Below, one piece after another: positions 58,104-64,000 of a DNA stretch of 64,000 nucleotides. The translations under genes and the position numbers were made by a program. How positions within the stretch are numbered: the first letter of the stretch is position 1; each line of letters opens with the position of its first letter. The DNA is from Acholoe squamosa (Eukaryota; Annelida; Polychaeta; Phyllodocida; Polynoidae). The stretch lies in the NCBI GenBank assembly GCA_949317995.1, contig OX439043.1, positions 61,211,339 through 61,275,338 of the forward strand, read 5' to 3'. The notes beneath the pieces were generated by a model. It was not told the origin of the DNA, did not search any database, and worked only from the letters and a program-made list of their open reading frames with translations.

Positions 58104-58990
58104 CTGTAGTCATTAAAAAAACGCCAATGGCATTCAAAAATATGTATACATAAAAAAGAATCATAAATGAGCGGAAACTGCAGCAGTTTATAGACACTGT
58201 GGTTATATGAACCTTGCGAGAATTAAGAGAAAATTAAAATATTGAGGCTGAATAAGCTGTTAAGGCTTAATAATGTTTAGCCAGGCATTACAAAAAGTTG
58301 TTTTATGTGTACATACCCCCCCCCACCCGTTCTCATCATATGGTCAGAAAATGTGCTGGTCGCACCTTCTGTACTTCTTAGTCTGTACACAAACCTTGCA
58401 TACAACATTTGGTTGAGAAGATCAATGTCTACATTATCATATCAAGGAAAATGTGGTGATGTTTCCCCTGACCAAAGATACTATCTATTATCCAATGGGT
58501 GTTTGCTGCTGTTGATGTCAGTGTAGTCTTTAAGAAAACGTCAATGGCGTTCAAAAATATGTATACATAAAAAAAGAATCAAAAATGAGCAGAAAATTCA
58601 TTGCGGCACATTATAGACACTGTGGATATATGAACCTTACAGGAAGTAAGAGAAAATTAAAATATTAAGGTTAAATGTAAGGCTTAACAATGGCTAAACA
58701 GCCAGGCATTACGAAAATTTGTTTTATATATACATACCCTGCCCCACCCCACTCGTTCTCATCATATGGCCAGAAAATGTGCTGGTCGCAACTTCTGTAC
58801 TTCATAGTCTGTACACAAATATTGCATACAACATTTGGTTGAGAATATTAATGTCTACAGTACAGTGCAATGTTCATCTATTGTGTACAGTCATATTGAT
58901 ATCATATCAAGGAAAATGTGGTGATGTTTCCCCTGACCAAAGATACTATCTATTATCCAATGGGTGTTTACTGCTGTTGATACAGTGTAT
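58104..58990. repeat. Diverged direct duplication, ~420 and ~470 bp
   Basis: 58104-58520 and 58521-58990 align throughout ('ttcaaaaatatgtatacata', 'cattac(a/g)aaaa', 'ttctcatcatatgg', 'cagaaaatgtgctggtcgca', 'caaggaaaatgtggtgatgt'). The second copy has a 40 bp insertion near 58858-58900. The open frames 58305-58526 and 58719-59066 lie in the two copies and agree for about 60 codons with frame-preserving changes only in part. I regard them as non-coding repeats. Confidence 0.9.
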
Positions 58991-60659
58991 AATGTACCTG
59001 GCCAACATCTTAATTAATTATGCCTTAATTAATGTGTTGTTTGCAACCCATAAGTATTGGCCCTAACTCTGTTATTAGATAATATTGATAATGTCCATGA
59101 CATGTAACCGTGGTAAAAAGGAGTTACCCAATGTAAAACAAGATCGACAAATATCTACCCATGTTATGCCCTGTATCTGGTGCATTTGAGTTTAATAAAG
59201 CATTCTAGCTAAAAGGATAATCTTGTCATTTGACTATTTTCTATCCTCATTATACAGATTAATTCACAACTTATTCTCGATTACTTTTATTGGTCTTCCA
59301 TATAATCCATAATAAACATTGTCTCTAATAGTAATTGAAGGGAAATGTTTTAAAATTTTAAACTTATGCCCTGTAGTCGTACGTATAATTCTAGTTTATG
59401 ATTTAAACTCTAAATTATGAAAACTGAATCACTGATAGTTCTTATTTATACTCGATGTCAGCCAAGACCAGACGCCATGCATAACTCCACTGCTTCAAAC
59501 TAAATAGAAACAAAATTGGGACTATTCATACTTTCATATATCCTTGATTAAATTCTTTCTCTTAAAAGCATATATGAAACAGTTGGGTTACAGTGATGGA
59601 CAGCACAGGAACGTGCCCTCGATTATTGATGGAAGATAAATATTCAATATAAATTTAAACTAATACCAATGCAGTTACTCCACACATTGTAGAATACCTC
59701 ATTTCACTTCTTGTGGCAGTTATGGGTAATGGCAGTGGCTATGAGAATGCAAATGATGATAATTAAGATAAAAAAAAAAACTATCAGTGAAGCTCTCAGA
59801 AATCATCAGAGTTGATAAGCAAATAACTACATCACAGGTAATCATGGTAGTTTACAGACGTGTTATAAATCTTGACATCAATATATTATTTGATAGCTTT
59901 CGATCTTAGAATATATGTGGGCAGTGGTTTTAGTACTGTTCATAGTAAAGTAAGTAAGTACGTTTTTACTCCTGCCCTTGGTATAGTGGCCGTGCTTTAT
60001 GCACATGGAGGTGGGTGCTGATCTCCCTTTGAGGCAATTCAGCTTTCAGGAGGTGTACCTCACAGAAACAAGTACCATTGGGCTATACAGAAATCAGGAT
60101 ACATGTATACACAGTGCCCATGGATGCCAGCTTGTTGAGCTGCCCAATAGCGTTATTAGACATGCGTGCACAGTATCAACGGTGTCTTAGCTTTGCCGCC
60201 ATCTACTGCCTTGGAGTGATAACAACCTGAAGACTAGTAGTGTCACCTGCAGTTCCACAGTGCGTTTTGGAAGGTACCCCAGACACTCTTTCTGTGATTA
60301 ATATGGCATCTAACTCGGATGAGAAAATAATACTAAGCCTAAATTTTTACACCATCCCCGGAACCCCGTCATTCGATCCCTCCTCGTGTTACACGATGAT
60401 GCTGATTTTCAGGGTGTGAATCAAAGTTTATGGTGTTCTCAATAAAGCTCCTCTATTCCTATTATAGCAATATCAATATGAAAGATAAGATACCATCCGA
60501 ATTGAAATATCAAATACCCTAGAAACAAAGTTGGGGCCCCTTTATTTGCTTTGCATTGTTAGCAATGATGTACGATTCCAAAAATCAAATCTAGTCAAAT
60601 TCTTAAACTCCTCAAACATACTCAATATCCACATTTGTATGTTGAAGTGAATTAAGTAA
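58991..60659. other. Repeat-poor stretch, no gene recognised
   Basis: 'TTTAATAAAGC' at 59191 is a possible polyadenylation signal. The frame 59999-60190 has no recognisable domain. A poly-A run lies at 59771-59780. Confidence 0.4.
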
Positions 60660-60727
60660 GTTGATCCCGTGCACCTAAACATCCATCAATTATGTTACAA
60701 AGAACTCAAAGTTATTGCAATGCCTAA
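60660..60727. repeat. Direct repeat, left copy
   Basis: 'gttgatcccgtgcaccta...' to 'attgcaatgccta' recurs at 63933-64000, with one extra A in the right copy. The repeat may continue beyond the window. Confidence 0.95.
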
Positions 60728-62269
60728 TATGGCAATTGATTAATCTTCACAGTCTTATCGAGCTGGCCTGCTTTGACGCAGGCCTATATGTGTAGATATT
60801 GGACTCACGAGAATGGAGGAATCCCTTTTGGTCCATGTGATATCAATTTTCTGAAAAGTAATCTTACTTTTAGAACATCATACAAACACATAACTGATGT
60901 AGACTACATTCATTATTTGCAGAGAATCATTTTCCTCCGATCACCACATGACACACTAAATAGAAGCGTTTGAATCATTAATTATCTTTCAATCAGAGAA
61001 TTAATCGTTTATCGTGTGACCTAAATTCCACCTAGGTACTTATTCCTGATAATACAGCTACCAGTTGCAATCAAACTTAGAGATAACTTTAACTCCTTCT
61101 TCTCCTAGAGTGAGAACTTGAGTGAAGGCGTTTCACATTAGGTGGCGTTGTAGTTCCATCAGTTTGCCACATTCCCAAAAAAGAGGCTATGGACATGTGT
61201 GTTTATAGTTCTGAAGACATTCACCAGGGGGCATCATCCGACATGACAGTGCCTTCATCAAAGAGATCCGTTCTTCTTGCCTTTGCATCAGGTAAAAGGA
61301 GTTTCTGCCGATTAGATGAATCTAGGTCCAGGCAAACCCATGTATTATCCCAATTAGTTGTTCACGTTAAGCCTATAGATGGAGGTGGGTATACAGGTCG
61401 GGCGGTGAATGTCTGTCATACAAGCCTCCCCGAGTGCTGTCTTATTGACATCTTAATGGTAGCAGCCTGTAGAATGTGTCTGTGCCCTGACTGACCAAGG
61501 TAAGCATCCCCAGGGTCAATAAGGACCAGAGATGCAGTTGATTGGGGGTGAGGAGACCCTCTCCCCCTAGAACCATGTACTAGCATACGTGACATGGGAG
61601 GTCATAACCCTGTGATCTTCTGACTAATGCAGAGTCTGGCATTTTAGGCGAGAGAGCAGGAAGGATGGGTGCCATGTCGCATGGGGAGCTGTGGATTGGG
61701 TTGACCTGGGGCAATTTGTGGTAAGCAAATAGGCGTCCAGTGTAATGAGAGGGCGTGGGCAGGGAAATCATTGTGGGGTAGCCAGGAATAGAAATCCCAT
61801 GGCCGTTATGGACTTCATCAGCATTGAATTGTGAATCATATTGAATCTATACTCCAACAGAGTATGCATTATTGCATTATCTTTGATCTGGAGGCCTAGT
61901 CTCCTATAGGATATCATATCATAGGGGTGGGCAAATCATGATAACCTGGAGCCAATACAGCAGCACCTGTAGCCAAGGCACGGAGAAGCCTTTGTACGAC
62001 AGATGGTAATAATATGAACCCAGTATTTTGAGAAAAGGTAGTGGGACGGACACACTTTGGTCAGAAGATGTAGTTGATAGGTTGATGGATCCATCCCAAG
62101 TGAAATTCGATACATTTGCATGCCCAGTGGAGCAACCTTGGTAGGGGGCATACCCCCAGGAAAATTTTGTTTCTAGAGGTAATATGGTGCACTTTAGACC
62201 TCAAGTTCAGAGGCTACTATGGTCTTATTTACTACAAAATTCAGAAATTGAGACTGTGAGTAAGGCTGA
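60728..62269. other. No gene recognised
   Basis: Frames up to 101 codons (61189-61494 plus), cysteine-containing but without a known domain or a clear splice framework. 'ccaaggtaagc' near 61496 is a donor-like site directly after that frame's stop. Confidence 0.35.
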
Positions 62270-62450
62270 GGGTGGAGGATTGGTGGGTCAAGAATGAGGG
62301 CAGGAGGATAGAGGCAGTAGAGAATGGTAGGGCCTGGGGTGAGGACAGTGGAGAGATGCAGTGGAGAATGGTAGGGTAGAAGGTGAGGGCAGGAGGAGAA
62401 TGGCAGTAGGAAAGTGGTAGGACTGGTAGAGAACAGGAGGAAAATATGTA
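62270..62450. repeat. Purine-rich minisatellite
   Basis: Irregular repeats of 'gagaatggtagg', 'ggcaggagga' and 'gtggagagatgcag' with strong strand asymmetry (G and A on plus). The minus-strand Pro/Leu/Ser-rich frames over it come from the repeat. Confidence 0.8.
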
Positions 62451-63640
62451 TGGACATGGTGGGTTGGATGGCAGGACAAGATGAGATTGATGATGGCGGA
62501 ACGACGGATCTAGAGGCACTGCCAGTCTTAGTCTTACCCTGGTTCCAACTCCAGGTCACCTTTCCCCTATGTACATGTATTTGCCATATTGAAGTATTTG
62601 GGCCCATGGTAGTGGTAATAGAAGGTCATTGGCCTGGGGGCATTCCTCCAGTAAAATTTTGAAAATTGTGAGGCCAAAAGGTGCATTCTGGTGATTATTG
62701 AGGAGAGATTACACATTCTATAGATCCTACTTAACCGCCCTCAGATAAGTGAAGAAAGCCACAAGATTCCTTTGGAGGATCTTTACAAAAGCTCAGAATG
62801 GAGACTCCTAAAAAAACTTTGAAAATCTAAACTGGTGCATTTTCAAGCAACTTTAAACAGAATTTCTCATTGCCTCAGGAACATTTACTATGTGAATCTT
62901 ACTCTCGTAGAGCCTTCAATTTTTAACATTTTGAAACTTTGGAGGTAAATTGCTGCATTTGTGACACTTCTATGAACATACTAATTATTAGATGCTGTAT
63001 TGGATTGGGTAAGTGGGCCCTATGTGGGCACAGTAGTACTGTCCTGAAATGTCACAATTGCCCGAGAAAAGTTGACGGGAATAGGACATAGTCATCCTCC
63101 TACAGACAGTTTGGGGTGAGGGGGGCATATGCATCCCAAGTCCCACTCCCAGTGTATTGGCGAGTGACCCTCACTATCTTCCACCCTTTTGGGGGGGGTG
63201 CAGTGCAAAAGGACATCAGTGATATGGATTGGAGAAACAGGGAAAAGGGACAGGATGGGTAAGCAGTGGATACCTACAGTATTCCACTTTTTGGGTACAT
63301 GGCAACAGCTGCCCACCTCTATATATGTGGTATTATTAAGTTAATGTCAGGTTGCCATGCCAACGAAGTTCTCACAACAGAGAAGGAGTCACATGATACC
63401 ATCCCATAATGCATCAGTTCAGCATGTGATCCCGCAGCAGCTACATGCACATCCAAGTGTAGGATTATTTGTATCAGTTTCTTCCAGACATCTACGATAT
63501 CTACAAACCTTCAATGACTGTTGGTTAGGTCCCAACAGTCCAGTTACTGTTGGCTTTTTTTTGGCACGAATAGACTTTACTAAGCTGCTTCATAAGACCA
63601 AAACTACCGAGTGCTCTCGAGCCGGTCTGAGTCAGTCACC

Positions 63641-63935
63641 ATGACCAGTCGGTCAACACAGGCAACAACCAGCAATGACGCACCACTGACCAAGAAACTG
63701 ACTAGGGGTAAACCTCTACCACCACTACCACACAGGCAGTGTTACTGTCTGATGAGCAAATGACTCAGATGATGTCTATGTTGAAGGGAACTATTCATTC
63801 AACAGTCAAGACTGCAAAAAAGACAACCACAGTACAATGACAATGACCAAGATGGCAGTGGTCAAGGTGCTGACCACAACACCGGTCAAGATGCCGGTGT
63901 CCCAGATTCAGGGGACGACCTGAATGCTGAAAGTT
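63641..63935 (+). pseudogene. Gag-like retroelement ORF fragment with frameshifts
   Basis: It starts at ATG 63641 in strong context (CACCATGA): a Ser/Thr-rich then basic stretch ('TKKLTRGKPLPPLPHRQ'), stopping at TGA 63758-63760. A second frame from about 63735 continues as a helix ('LSDEQMTQMMSMLKGTIHS') to about 63838. A third frame gives an acidic/Gln/Gly-rich tail up to TGA in the direct repeat at 63936. Read across frames it looks like the N-terminal half of a gag or ORF1 protein with two frameshifts. No zinc knuckle or diagnostic motif. Confidence 0.4.
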
Positions 63936-64000
63936 GATCCCGTGCACCTAAAACATCCATCAATTATGTTACAAAGAACTCAAAGTTATTGCAATGCCTA
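63933..64000. repeat. Direct repeat, right copy (runs to window edge)
   Basis: Second copy of 60660-60727. It cuts off the gag-like frame and continues to the last base of the window, so its full length is unknown. Confidence 0.95.

Noticed and set aside
58305..59066. Paired ORFs of 73 and 115 codons as a duplicated gene
   Set aside because: Similarity extends equally over flanking non-coding sequence, and the second copy has a 40 bp insertion; no sign of selection on the frame.
62194..62607. 137-codon Pro/Leu/Ser-rich minus-strand frame
   Set aside because: Product of the purine-rich minisatellite; several frames are open at once.

Overview
The window looks like nuclear DNA from an invertebrate animal. 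It is AT-rich by eye and dominated by interspersed repeats. It carries tRNA-derived SINE heads, non-autonomous DNA transposons with target-site duplications, an LTR retroelement with envelope-type reading frames, and one intronless-coding class A GPCR. I see no bacterial operons, rRNA or CRISPR. The Helitron/foldback-like hairpins and the long AAGGTCA arrays would suit a marine invertebrate (lophotrochozoan or invertebrate deuterostome), but I cannot name the species from sequence alone.

Layout. 1-1930: no recognisable gene. 1931-2500: head of a repeated segment whose second copy lies at 18985-19800. 2772-14422: an 11.6 kb degenerate LTR retroelement with ~900 bp LTRs, a frameshifted gag-like remnant and no visible pol. 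An envelope-like gene in it has been expanded into three nearly identical 1215 bp tandem units. The 3' part has small membrane-peptide ORFs, an unexplained antisense ORF (9630-10106), stem-loop-bearing repeats, a minisatellite and a nested pogo/Tigger-like MITE (12608-13242). 14423-43580: a mosaic of diverged, direct segmental repeat copies (A, B, C, D, E) interrupted by younger insertions. These insertions are a 772 bp MITE, a 1648 bp TIR element, a minisatellite/Helitron-like piece, a 130 bp perfect-looking hairpin, a CpG-rich foldback and a tRNA-related SINE. 44236-48960: an X-box palindrome, then a ~4 kb inverted-repeat element loaded with TCAAGGTCA motifs. 50837-51190: two tRNA-like SINE heads. 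51370-54258: a 2.9 kb foldback element that took a tRNA-Ala-like SINE and then a 281 bp tandem duplication.

The only convincing host gene is the GPCR at 54831-56114 (427 residues, seven membrane segments, orphan peptide-receptor type). Its coding region is one exon, preceded by a probable splice acceptor and two short upstream ORFs. Downstream are a 137 bp hairpin MITE, a ~420 bp direct duplication, repeat-poor sequence, a purine-rich minisatellite and a gag-like fragment. At the right edge is a >65 bp direct repeat of sequence at 60660.

Functionally, apart from the receptor, the window is a record of nested transposition and duplication. The order of several events can be read directly from which feature interrupts or duplicates which.
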